Assembly (NCBI GenBank): GCA_038317345.1
Contig: JBBQBH010000046.1
Span: 1 to 23,335 of the forward strand
Source of the DNA: Mayfieldus sp038317345
GTDB lineage: Bacteria > Actinomycetota > Thermoleophilia > Solirubrobacterales > 70-9
Reading direction: 5' to 3'
Length of the DNA stretch: 23,335 nucleotides
The stretch's first letter is position 1. Each line of letters opens with the position of its first letter. Below the pieces are notes generated by a model that had not been told where the DNA came from, ran no database searches, and saw only the letters and a program-made list of their open reading frames with translations. Positions 15,594-22,369 of this stretch are shown here, piece by piece. The position numbers were made by a program, and so were the translations under genes.

Positions 15594-16322
15594 TCAGCCG
15601 ACGCTCGACAACCCAGCCGCAACCGCGAAGCCGAGGGTGGTGACCAGCCCCGCGATCCGGCCCGCGTCCTTGGTCGCCTCGGGAATCATCGAGTCGATCA
15701 GCATCACCAGCAGGGCACCGGCCGCGAAGCCGTCGATGCCGGCCCTCAGGTCGGGCGATGCCGCGTCGGCGGCGGCGTAGCCGAGCAGCGTCGCGATCAC
15801 GCAGATCGCGGCCACGGCGCCCCAGAGGCGCAGGATGGTGCCCCGCCCAGTGCCTCCACGATCCATCTCGCTCGCCGAGCCGATCGACTCGGGCAGGTTG
15901 GAGACGAAGATCGCGACCAGCAGCCCCACGCCGACGCCCTTGCCGCTGGCGATCGAGATCCCGAGCACGGTCTGCTCGGGAATCCCGTCGAGGAACGCCC
16001 CCAGGGCCAGCGCCGGCCCGGGTGCCGAGCCCTGGCGGCGTCCACGCCGGCCCCGACCGCCGGAGTACCTGCGACCCAAGAAACCATCGGCGAGGTAATA
16101 GGTGACCGCGCCGAGGGCGAGGCCGATCGCCGTCGAGTCGCGGCCGCCGACCGTGACCCCTTCCTCGGCAAGCTCGAAGCTGACGGCGCTGACCAGCGCC
16201 CCAGCGCCGAACGCGAGCACGACGCCAACCTGGCGGTCGTCCCAATCGCGGGCCAGGGCAAGGAACGCCCCGATGACCAGCGAGGACGCGGCCAGTGTGC
16301 CCCAGCCGAGTGCAGCACCCAT
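15594..16322 (-). CDS. ZIP-family-like metal transporter with altered metal motifs
   Basis: This 242-residue integral membrane protein has about eight hydrophobic segments. A basic, Gly/Arg-rich cytoplasmic loop (SGGRGRRGRRQGS) follows the third, the position of the variable ZIP loop. Segments four and five align with the ZIP metal helices: GAFLDGIPEQTVLGIS stands for the usual HNxPEG helix, and VAIFVSNLPESIGSA for the second. The His of both motifs is replaced (D-G-I-P-E and N-L-P-E), while Pro and Glu are kept. ZIP proteins move Zn, Fe or Mn into the cytoplasm; with these changes metal choice or activity is uncertain. It follows glnA on the same strand after a long hairpin. Confidence 0.75.
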   Translation of the reverse strand: MGAALGWGTLAASSLVIGAFLALARDWDDRQVGVVLAFGAGALVSAVSFELAEEGVTVGGRDSTAIGLALGAVTYYLADGFLGRRYSGGRGRRGRRQGSAPGPALALGAFLDGIPEQTVLGISIASGKGVGVGLLVAIFVSNLPESIGSASEMDRGGTGRGTILRLWGAVAAICVIATLLGYAAADAASPDLRAGIDGFAAGALLVMLIDSMIPEATKDAGRIAGLVTTLGFAVAAGLSSVG

Positions 16323-16341
16323 GGCCCAATGCTAACCGCGC

Positions 16342-16373
16342 GCGGGCCGGCGGCACGATCGCCGCCAGCCCGC
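16342..16373 (-). terminator. Long hairpin between glnA and the ZIP-like gene
   Basis: The 13-base arms at 16342-16354 and 16361-16373 pair along their full length (12 Watson-Crick pairs and one G-U on the minus strand) around a 6-base loop. No real U tract follows (GCGCGGTTAG), so it may be a U-less terminator or an mRNA 3'-end stabiliser for glnA. Confidence 0.5.
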
Positions 16374-16400
16374 CCGTTCACAGCGTCAAAGCCCCTTGAA

Positions 16401-17774
16401 TCAGAGCACCGGGAGATATTTCTCCAGCTCCCATTGGGTGACCTGGACCCGGTACTCCTCCCACTCCTCGCGCTTCAGCTCCACGTAGCGCTCGAAGATG
16501 TGATCGCCGAGGGCCTTGCGGACCAACTCCGAGTTGGCCAGGTCCTCGATCGCCTCGCCGAGGGTCTCGGGCAACTGCTCGATGCCCCTCTCCTCGCGTT
16601 CCTCTGGGGTGAGGTCGTAGAGGTTGCTCTCCATCGGCTCCGGGATGTCGTAGCCGTGCTCGATCCCGTCCAACCCCGCGTGCAGCATCGCCGCGAAGGT
16701 CAGGTACGGATTGCAGGACGGATCAGGACAGCGGAGCTCACAGCGCGTCGCCTTCTCCTTGCCGGGCTGGTACATCGGCACCCGGACCAGGGCGGAGCGG
16801 TTGCGCTGCGACCAGGCGCAGTACACCGGCGCCTCGTACCCAAGCACCAGGCGCTTGTAGCTGTTCACGTTGGGCGCGAACAGCGCGCAGATCTCCCGCG
16901 CGTGCTTGAGCAGGCCCGCGATGTAGGCCCTTCCCGTGTCGGAGAGGTGGTAGTGGCCGCCCTCCTCATAGAAGGCGTTCTTGCCTTCGTTGAACAGCGA
17001 CTGGTGGGTGTGCATGCCGGACCCGTTCTCGCCGAACAGCGGCTTCGGCATGAAGGTCGCGTAGACACCGTGCATCGCCGCGATCTCCTTGACCACGATC
17101 CGATAGGTCATCGCGTTGTCGGACATCCGCAGGCCGTCGGTGAATCGCATGTCGATCTCGTGCTGGGACGGACCGACCTCGTGGTGGGTGTACTCGACCG
17201 GGATGCCGACCGTTTTCAGCGCATTGACCGTGTCGCGGCGCAGGTCCGACCCGGCATCCAACGTGGTGAGGTCGAAGTAGCCGCCCTTGTCGAGGATCGT
17301 CGGAATCCCGTCCTCATTCAACTGGTCGGAGGCGAAGTAGAAGAACTCCAGCTCCGGACCGAGGTTGAAGGTGTCGAAGCCCATCTCGTTGGCCCGCGCC
17401 AGTGCACGGCGCATCACGTACCGCGGGTCGCCCTCATAGGGCTCACCGCCGGGGCGCAGCACGTCGCAGAACATCCGCGCCACGTTGCCCTTTCCATTGC
17501 CACCGTCGTCGCGCCACGGCAGCACGCAATAGGTATCGGGGTCGGGCATCGCGATCATGTCCGACTCCTCGATCCGGTTGAAGCCGGTGATCGAAGAGCC
17601 GTCGAAGCCCATCCCCTCGTCCAGCGCGTTCTCCAGCTCCTCCTTGCCCACCGCAAAGCTCTTGAGCTGGCCGTTGATGTCGGTGAACCAGAAACGGATG
17701 AACTCGATGCCATCCTCCTCCACCTTGGCGAGGATCTCGCCTGGCAGGGTTCTGGAATCGTTGATCGTTGCCAT
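16401..17774 (-). CDS. glnA: Glutamine synthetase, type I-alpha
   Basis: Makes glutamine from glutamate, ammonia and ATP; dodecameric. The 457-residue product starts at ATG with AAGGAG 5 bp upstream. Motifs: GMGFDGSSITGFNRIEESDM (52-73), GPELEFFYF (metal Glu), EVGPSQHEIDMRF, KPLFGENGSGMHTHQSL (ATP and metal), and NRSALVRVP and RCELRCPDPSCNPYLTF near the substrate site. Arg67 in FNRIEESDM matches the Arg62 position of Bacillus GS used in glutamine feedback inhibition. The C-terminal NLYDLTPEEREERGIEQLP resembles the alpha type rather than the adenylylated beta type, so control is likely by feedback or transcription rather than by GlnE. The gene is monocistronic-looking, with a long leader region upstream and a hairpin downstream. 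Confidence 0.96.
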   Translation of the reverse strand: MATINDSRTLPGEILAKVEEDGIEFIRFWFTDINGQLKSFAVGKEELENALDEGMGFDGSSITGFNRIEESDMIAMPDPDTYCVLPWRDDGGNGKGNVARMFCDVLRPGGEPYEGDPRYVMRRALARANEMGFDTFNLGPELEFFYFASDQLNEDGIPTILDKGGYFDLTTLDAGSDLRRDTVNALKTVGIPVEYTHHEVGPSQHEIDMRFTDGLRMSDNAMTYRIVVKEIAAMHGVYATFMPKPLFGENGSGMHTHQSLFNEGKNAFYEEGGHYHLSDTGRAYIAGLLKHAREICALFAPNVNSYKRLVLGYEAPVYCAWSQRNRSALVRVPMYQPGKEKATRCELRCPDPSCNPYLTFAAMLHAGLDGIEHGYDIPEPMESNLYDLTPEEREERGIEQLPETLGEAIEDLANSELVRKALGDHIFERYVELKREEWEEYRVQVTQWELEKYLPVL

Positions 17775-17810
17775 TTCTCTCCTTGTCTCCTTTTCTGATC
17801 GGAGGTCGTC

Positions 17811-17835
17811 GCGGGGCGGCCCCGCCCTGAAGGGC
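17811..17835. promoter_or_regulatory. Overlapping inverted repeats in the glnA leader
   Basis: GCGGGGC/GCCCCGC (17811-17825, one central base) is followed by GCCCT-GA-AGGGC (17824-17835). They lie 37-61 bp upstream of the glnA start codon and share bases, so only one can form at a time in RNA. They could be an operator or alternative leader hairpins. The surrounding gap 17775-18050 (276 bp) shows no gene; a possible -10 (TACGAT on the minus strand) lies near 17864. Confidence 0.35.
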
Positions 17836-18050
17836 GCGGCCATACCGCCACCGCCATTCCGATCGTATGCGCGCTCGCGCTTACCCGTCACGGTAAGACG
17901 GCGTCGGCTCGATGCCATTAGACGGCTGTCCGAAATGTTCGGCCAACGATTCTCCCCCGTGTATATGGGGCCGCCGGGCCGGTTGGACCGCGGGTCCAGG
18001 TGCGAATCCGGTCGCCGAGGCCGCCCTCAGCGAGTGCCGGAGGGAGCGCC

Positions 18051-18834
18051 TTAGCGGCTTCCGGCAGCGAGGCGGCCAGCGGTCGTGCGGGCGCGCCGGA
18101 ACTCGGCGATGTCGGAAGGCACCCCAGAGTCGCCTGCCCGCGAAACGACCACGGTCGGTGCAAGCGGGACCTCCACGACCTGATCGGCGCCCCGCTCGAC
18201 CCTGTAGGCAGTCGCCCCGCGGTGGGCCGAGAAGGCACCGGCGACAGTCCGGTTGGTCCAGAGAAGTGCCGCGTGATCGTCGATGCCGTAGCCGCTGCCC
18301 ACTGCTCGCCACCGACTCCAACAACAGCTGGCGGCGATCGAGCTCCGAGTGGTAATGCACGCAGCAGCTCCCCGGCAGCACCCCGAGACCGGCGGCGCGT
18401 CGCGCCTTGCCGGAGCCCTTGCTGATCCCGACCTCGAACCAGCACATCGCCCCTGCGCTCTGGCCGCAGATGAGGATGCCGCGCTCCCAAGCGAGGCGGA
18501 GGATCGCGCCGAGATCGTGCGCATCCCAGACTGCCAGCAGGTTCAGCATGCTGCCGCCGCCAACGTAGATCAGGTCCTGGGAGAGAAGGTGGTCGCGAAG
18601 GGCAACGGGCCTCTTGCCGAGACGAAACAGGGAAACCTCGGACGGCACGCAGCCCCGGTTCGAGAAAGCGCTGAAGAAGCGCCCGCTGTGCTCGGCCGCG
18701 TCGCCGCTCGCGGTCGGCAGCAGGCAGACGCGCCGCCCCTCGCCTCCGGCGAGCGAGGCGATCAGGTCGGTGAGGGCACGATCCTCTGGGCGAGCGGTGA
18801 AGTCGTGCCCACCGACACAGAGGATGCGGCGCAT
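18051..18834 (-). pseudogene. Peptidase S51 (PepE-like) paralogue, frameshifted
   Basis: The ATG overlaps the stop of the upstream paralogue by one base (TGATG). The first part reads MRRILCVGGHDFTARPEDRA, VCLLPTASGD, LLSQDLIYVGGGSMLNLLAVW, the nucleophile elbow LICGQSAGAMCWFE (Ser in GxSAG), and GVLPGSCCVHYHSE with a likely catalytic His. The frame then goes astray after LLLESVASSGQ. The family C-terminus (GSGYGIDDHAALLWTNRTV ... AAGSR, stop TAA) continues in the next frame. Removing one C from CCC at 18298-18300 restores a 260-residue protein (783 coding bases). As read, the first frame runs on as Arg-rich nonsense to 17881. S51 proteins include Asp-specific dipeptidase E and cyanophycinase. 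It is either a sequencing error or a real inactivation. Confidence 0.75.
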
Positions 18835-19595
18835 CACGCCGCCTGCGCGGGGGGCACCCCGACCAGCGTAGGCGCAGCGGGCTGGCTCTTGCCCAGGTAA
18901 GTGACTGGCAGACGGGTCGCGGCGACGACGTCGTCGCGCTTTTCGAGGCGCCATCCGCTCGCATCCGGTCGCGAGGAGACAACCCGGCTCAGATCGAGCC
19001 CCCTGAAGTGCATTGCGGTCCCATCTTCGGCAGCGTAGCCGGGACGCATCCCCTCGAGCAGGAAACGCCGGTAAGCCTGGCCCCGCGCGCCCTCGGCCTC
19101 GTAGTGCACACAGTTGCTCCATGGCAGAAGGCCCAGCCCCTCGACCCGTTGCGGCTCCCCGTGAAATCCGGTGACCGATTCGGCGAACCAGCAAAGCGAG
19201 CCGGCGCTGAGCCCGCAGAGCACGACGCCCGACTCCCATGCCTCGCGCAGGATCGTGTCGATGCCGTGCGCCCGCCAGACGCCGAGCAGGCTGATCACGC
19301 TGCTGCCTCCTACGTATATGACGTCCTGGGAGAGCAGGTGAGCGCGAAAGTCGGTGGCACCCTGCTCACGGCGGAAGAGCGAGATGTGCGACGGCTCGCA
19401 TCGGCTGGCCGGGAAGGCTCGATAGAAGCGCACTATGTAGTGGTCGGCGTCGCCGCTCGCCGAAGGCAGAAAGCAGATCCGCGGACGCGCCGAGGGCGCC
19501 AGTCCGAGCATGTAGTCGTCGAGCAGGGGGTTCCCTGACTCCATCGAGAATCCGCCGCCCCCGAAGGCGACAATTTGCCTGCACTCCTCCCTCAT
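18834..19595 (-). CDS. Peptidase family S51 (dipeptidase E-like) protein
   Basis: The 253-residue product begins MREECRQIVAFGGGGFSMES, the typical first strand and Gly-rich loop of the PepE/class I glutamine-amidotransferase fold. Then follow ICFLPSASGDADHY, LLSQDVIYVGGSSVISLLGVW, the nucleophile elbow VVLCGLSAGSLCWFAES with the catalytic Ser, and LLPWSNCVHYEAEG with a His candidate. PepE cleaves Asp-X dipeptides; cyanophycinases are related. The substrate here is not shown by the sequence. No ribosome site precedes ATG 19595. Inside the gene AGGGAGGAG lies just after the ATG, so initiation could be a few codons later. It is the first of two tandem paralogues and probably coupled to the second through TGATG. 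Confidence 0.85.
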   Translation of the reverse strand: MREECRQIVAFGGGGFSMESGNPLLDDYMLGLAPSARPRICFLPSASGDADHYIVRFYRAFPASRCEPSHISLFRREQGATDFRAHLLSQDVIYVGGSSVISLLGVWRAHGIDTILREAWESGVVLCGLSAGSLCWFAESVTGFHGEPQRVEGLGLLPWSNCVHYEAEGARGQAYRRFLLEGMRPGYAAEDGTAMHFRGLDLSRVVSSRPDASGWRLEKRDDVVAATRLPVTYLGKSQPAAPTLVGVPPAQAA

Positions 19596-19774
19596 TGAGG
19601 CAATGGTGGAGTGCCGCGTGGGCGTCGTCGTTGGCCAGGTGTCGAAAGATCGACAGCCGCTATACGACATCGTGTCGATTCCGCAGTCTGACGCGACCCA
19701 GGCGATGGCTGTGACCCCTCCTCCCCGCAGCCTGCAGGTCGCTGAGCGCGGCCATCTCTCCGTCGCGCACTACG

Positions 19775-19877
19775 CCTGGGAGTTTTTCGGGAAATCGTTT
19801 GCGTACCAGCGAAGGAATTTCTGTGGTGTGCAACTGATTTGCATCTGATGCAAATTCTTCCCCGAAAACTCCCCAGG
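19775..19877. repeat. Nested inverted repeats (bulged 20-bp outer arms)
   Basis: The outer arms at 19775-19793 and 19858-19877 pair over about 18 positions with three single-base bulges. They start CCTGGG and end CCCAGG, with matching AGTTTT / AAAACT cores. Inside lies a perfect inverted repeat ATTTGCAT-CTG-ATGCAAAT at 19837-19855. It could be a large RNA hairpin or cruciform, an operator, or the remains of a mobile element. Confidence 0.7.
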
Positions 19878-19896
19878 TCACCTAAAGGGGGCCCCT

Positions 19897-19964
19897 AACC
19901 AGACCGGTCCCTGGTGAAGGGCGAAAAGGGGGAGCCAACCAGCCCTGGTCCCTGGGAAAGGGCG
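19897..19964. repeat. Imperfect direct repeat pair, period 40 bp
   Basis: The segment starting AACCAG at 19897-19923 is repeated at 19937-19964 with a few changes; both contain GGTCCCTGG and end in AAGGGCG. It lies directly downstream of the acyltransferase gene. Confidence 0.7.
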
Positions 19965-19981
19965 CGGCCCGCGCGTCGGCT

Positions 19982-20011
19982 GTTTCGCTAGAGGAAGTTT
20001 CGCTAGAGGAA
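19982..20011. repeat. Exact 15-bp tandem duplication at the acyltransferase stop codon
   Basis: GTTTCGCTAGAGGAA occurs at 19982-19996 and 19997-20011 without change. The right copy contains the stop codon and last residues of the minus-strand acyltransferase gene; the left copy repeats the stop just outside it. Confidence 0.95.
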
Positions 20012-20980
20012 GGCCGAGCCGCGCCTGACCAGCGCCTCGTACAGCTGTTCCTGGATCGTGTCGCGGACCCGCTCGGAGATCTCGAACAGAAGCGCCCGGT
20101 CGTCGGCCGCCTCGGGCGGGTATTCGCTGACGTCGATCGGCTCACAGAATTCGATCCGCCAGCGCGAGGGCAGCGGGATCAGGCCGAGCGGGCCGAGCCA
20201 GGGCAGGGTGGGCGTGATCGGAACGAACGGCGCGCCGAGAAGCTTCGCGAGCAGCTGGCTGTCGGCGATCTTCGGGTAGATCTCCTCCGCGCCGACCACG
20301 GCCACCGGCACGATCGGCGAGCCGGTGCGCAACGCCACCTCGACGAAGCCGCCGCGACCGAAGCGCTGCAGCCGGTAGCGCTCCGAGAACGGCTTGCCGG
20401 TCCCCTTCACCCCCTCCGGGAAGACCATCACTATCTCGTCCTGCTCGAGCAGCCTGATCGCGTTGAAGGGGCTGGCCGGGACGCCGCCGACCTTGCGCAT
20501 GAAGAAGCTGAGGAAGGGAAGCTCGAAGGCCCAGTTGAGAACCATCGGGCGCGGCCAGCGCGGCAGCGGGTGCTCCTTCATGATCGACCCGACCAGCATC
20601 GTGGCGTCGAAGGGGAACAGCGAGCCGGAGTGGTTGCTGACCACCAGCGCCCGCCCATGCGCTGGAACGTTCTCGACTCCGGTGGCCTGCACCCGCCACC
20701 AGTAGTCGTAGAGGAACTCGAAGAACGGATAGACGGCCTCCGCGAACTCCTCGTCAAAGCCCCATTCGTCCTCGTGGTAACGGCCGGCCATCCGCCGTCC
20801 CACCCGCTGCACCGAGTCACGCAGCGTCTTCGGCAGCGCCACCGCCGCGCGCTCGGCGGCACTCATCGGGTCCAGCCCGTCGTTGAGACCCGAGCGCAGG
20901 CGGCGCAGGAACTCCGCCGTACCCGCCACCGTCTCGAGCGGCCCCTCGTGCGTCGTCCGGGTCTCGGAGGTTGCGCTCAT
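20003..20980 (-). CDS. Lysophospholipid (1-acylglycerol-3-phosphate-like) acyltransferase family protein
   Basis: The 325-residue product carries a PlsC-type core in the middle: VVSNHSGSLFPFDATMLVG (motif I, with one more residue between His and Asp than the usual actinobacterial NHSGxLPxD), GGVPASPFNAIRLL, VMVFPEGVKGTGKPFSERY (motif III, FPEG), and GSPIVPVAVVGAEE (motif IV). A 100-residue helical N-terminal extension precedes it. Such enzymes acylate glycerolipid or related acceptors at the inner membrane; the acceptor is unknown. The ATG overlaps the stop of the epimerase-like gene by four bases (ATGA), so the pair is co-translated. A neighbouring epimerase-like and acyltransferase gene pair is also found in other actinobacteria, for example the Rv0501/Rv0502 region of Mycobacterium. 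The stop lies in a 15-bp duplication. Confidence 0.88.
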   Translation of the reverse strand: MSATSETRTTHEGPLETVAGTAEFLRRLRSGLNDGLDPMSAAERAAVALPKTLRDSVQRVGRRMAGRYHEDEWGFDEEFAEAVYPFFEFLYDYWWRVQATGVENVPAHGRALVVSNHSGSLFPFDATMLVGSIMKEHPLPRWPRPMVLNWAFELPFLSFFMRKVGGVPASPFNAIRLLEQDEIVMVFPEGVKGTGKPFSERYRLQRFGRGGFVEVALRTGSPIVPVAVVGAEEIYPKIADSQLLAKLLGAPFVPITPTLPWLGPLGLIPLPSRWRIEFCEPIDVSEYPPEAADDRALLFEISERVRDTIQEQLYEALVRRGSAFL

Positions 20981-21999
20981 CGCGACCCCACGAAGCGCTG
21001 CGCAACCGCCCCTGGAAGCGGCGAGGGGAATAGGCGTCGGCTGGCGGCGTTCTTGGAGACGAAGTCGCGCACCGCCCCCTCGGCATCGAAGCGCGGCTCA
21101 TAGCCGACCTCCTCCCGCAGCCGCGTGTTGTCGACGCCGCGTCCGTAGCGCAGCAACATCACGCCGTCGTTGTAGAGGTCGGCGGCGCCGAGGCGGCGGC
21201 CCAGCTGAGCGAACATCGGCCCGAACAACGGGTGCGGAATCGGCAGGGTCGGGCGGCCGGCCAGACGCAGGATCTTGGTCAGCGAGATGGTTCCGCGCGG
21301 CGCCACGTTGACCGGACCGCGAACCGGGTTGCTGGTGGCAGCGGCGAGTGCCCCGGTTGCATCCTCGGCGTGCAGGAGCTGGAGTCGGGGATCGAAGCCG
21401 AGCTGGGTCGGGACCACCGGCAGCGAGAGGTAGCGGGCCAGCGGCGCGTCGAGGCCGGGGCCGATCTCCGGCTGATACCGGAGCAGGCAGCAGGTGATGT
21501 CGCTATGACGGCGGGCGAAGTTCTCGAAGTAGCCCTCCAGCTCGCCGATGTCGCGCTGAAAGCGGGTCTTGAGCGGATATCGCCGGGCCATCTCCTCGGT
21601 GAAGAAGGACGGCGCCGCACCATCGCAGCCATAGATCGCGGCCGAGCTGCGAACCACCAGCGACCGCAGGGTCGCGGTCTTCTCGCAAGCGGCGAGCAGC
21701 TGCAGGGTGCCAATCACGTTGATGTCGTGAAGCGCGCGCGCCGACTTGCCCGGCTCGGGGTACCAGAGGATCCCGCAATGAACGACGGTGTCGGCCTCGG
21801 TGCCGGGCAGGATCCGGGCCAGGACCGGGTTGCGGATGTCGGCCTCGATGAACTCGGTGCGCTCGAGGTCGCCAGCCGGCTCGGCCGTGTCGATGCCGGC
21901 GATGAACTCGATCGAGGGGTCGGCCTCCAACAGCCGCGCCAGCTCCGAGCCCCAGTGGCTGGCGATCCCGGTGATGACGACCCGCCGCCCGGGCGCCAC
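20977..21999 (-). CDS. NAD-dependent epimerase/dehydratase-like (extended SDR) protein
   Basis: The 340-residue product starts at GTG with GAGGG 5 bp upstream, two bases after the previous gene's stop. The N-terminus RRVVITGIASHWGSELARLLE is a Rossmann nucleotide-binding loop. Then come FIAGIDTAEP (acidic end of strand 2), FIEADIRN, VVHCGILWYPEP, DINVIGTLQLLAACE and LVVRSSAAIYGCDG. At the position of the catalytic YxxxK the sequence is RFQRDIGELE, so both Tyr and Lys appear to be lost. The C-terminal half has QLLHAEDATGALAAA and GPVNVAPRG as in family members. It may bind a nucleotide-linked or lipid substrate without redox chemistry. The 4-bp overlap with the acyltransferase implies a joint role, probably in lipid or envelope metabolism. 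Confidence 0.85.
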   Translation of the reverse strand: MAPGRRVVITGIASHWGSELARLLEADPSIEFIAGIDTAEPAGDLERTEFIEADIRNPVLARILPGTEADTVVHCGILWYPEPGKSARALHDINVIGTLQLLAACEKTATLRSLVVRSSAAIYGCDGAAPSFFTEEMARRYPLKTRFQRDIGELEGYFENFARRHSDITCCLLRYQPEIGPGLDAPLARYLSLPVVPTQLGFDPRLQLLHAEDATGALAAATSNPVRGPVNVAPRGTISLTKILRLAGRPTLPIPHPLFGPMFAQLGRRLGAADLYNDGVMLLRYGRGVDNTRLREEVGYEPRFDAEGAVRDFVSKNAASRRLFPSPLPGAVAQRFVGSR

Positions 22000-22000
22000 C

Positions 22001-22348
22001 TTAACCCTCGACCTTAGCTTTCGCTTCGAGCTTTTCGACCCGTTTGGAGAGCTCGTCGATCTGCTTGGACAGCTCGCGGACCTCATCGTGGCTCGCCAGC
22101 CGCATGCCCTCGATCGCCTCGATCACCCGCGCCGCTGCGCCGGCCGACGATTCGCGGGCCTCCTGGGCCCGACCGGCAACCGCTTCGCGGGCCTCGCGAC
22201 CCCGTCGCGCCACGTCGTCAAGTACTCCGCCGGCCCGCTCGCGGGTCTCCGCCGCCCCCTCGGCGGTGGCGGCGAAGGTTCGCTCGATCGCCGTGCGCAG
22301 GCTGTCCGGCATGCCCCGGGCTTCGTCCTCTTTCCGCTGCTCCGACAC
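22001..22348 (-). CDS. Coiled-coil, phasin-like protein
   Basis: A 115-residue protein rich in Ala, Glu and Arg, with no signal peptide or membrane segment. The first 75 residues are amphipathic helix without Pro or aromatic residues in the core (AAETRERAGGVLDDVARRG, AREAVAGRAQEARESS). The end is a leucine-zipper-like segment: SHDEVRELSKQIDELSKRVE followed by KLEAKAK. This layout, a long helix followed by 'x-DEV-x-x-L-x-x-x-I-x-x-L' heptads, resembles PhaF/PhaI-type granule proteins, but no PHA gene is in view. GTG 22348 is chosen; TTG 22357 or ATG 22312 are possible. It is the first gene of the operon with the epimerase-like and acyltransferase genes (TAA then GTG, one base apart). Confidence 0.65.
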   Translation of the reverse strand: MSEQRKEDEARGMPDSLRTAIERTFAATAEGAAETRERAGGVLDDVARRGREAREAVAGRAQEARESSAGAAARVIEAIEGMRLASHDEVRELSKQIDELSKRVEKLEAKAKVEG

Positions 22349-22369
22349 GCCCTGCAAAGCTTATTCCGC

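Larger units (their letters stand above)
19596..20002. other. 407-bp non-coding, repeat-rich stretch
   Basis: No convincing gene lies here. The stretch is less GC-rich than its neighbours at about 19780-19870. It holds a bulged 20-bp inverted repeat enclosing a perfect 8-bp one, a pair of imperfect 27/28-bp direct repeats, a GGGGCCCC palindrome (19888-19895) and the first copy of a 15-bp tandem repeat. The promoter of the S51 pair must lie here. A minus-strand TATAGC near 19662 is a weak -10 candidate. Confidence 0.6.

Noticed and set aside
15561..17798. A 745-codon open frame on the plus strand.
   Set aside because: It is antisense to glnA and the ZIP-like gene and has no family motif. The minus-strand genes have complete signatures, and high-GC DNA often leaves such antisense frames open.
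17881..18020. tRNA-like sequence (GTGCGAATCCGG near 18000-18011, and a CTTACC/GGTAAG hairpin at 17880-17897).
   Set aside because: The T-arm-like stretch has mismatched stem bases (CCAGG against CCGGT). No acceptor, D or anticodon arms with 5-bp stem and 7-base loop can be drawn, and the hairpin loop size is wrong. At most it is a decayed fragment.
17881..18300. The C-terminal Arg-rich continuation of the second S51 frame to 17881.
   Set aside because: It is out-of-frame translation after the frameshift; the family C-terminus is found in the neighbouring frame ending at 18051.
19660..19881. 73-codon minus-strand frame with GTG start after an AGGTG-like sequence.
   Set aside because: It covers the nested inverted repeats, shows mixed third-position GC, ends in Arg-rich sequence and matches no family I know.
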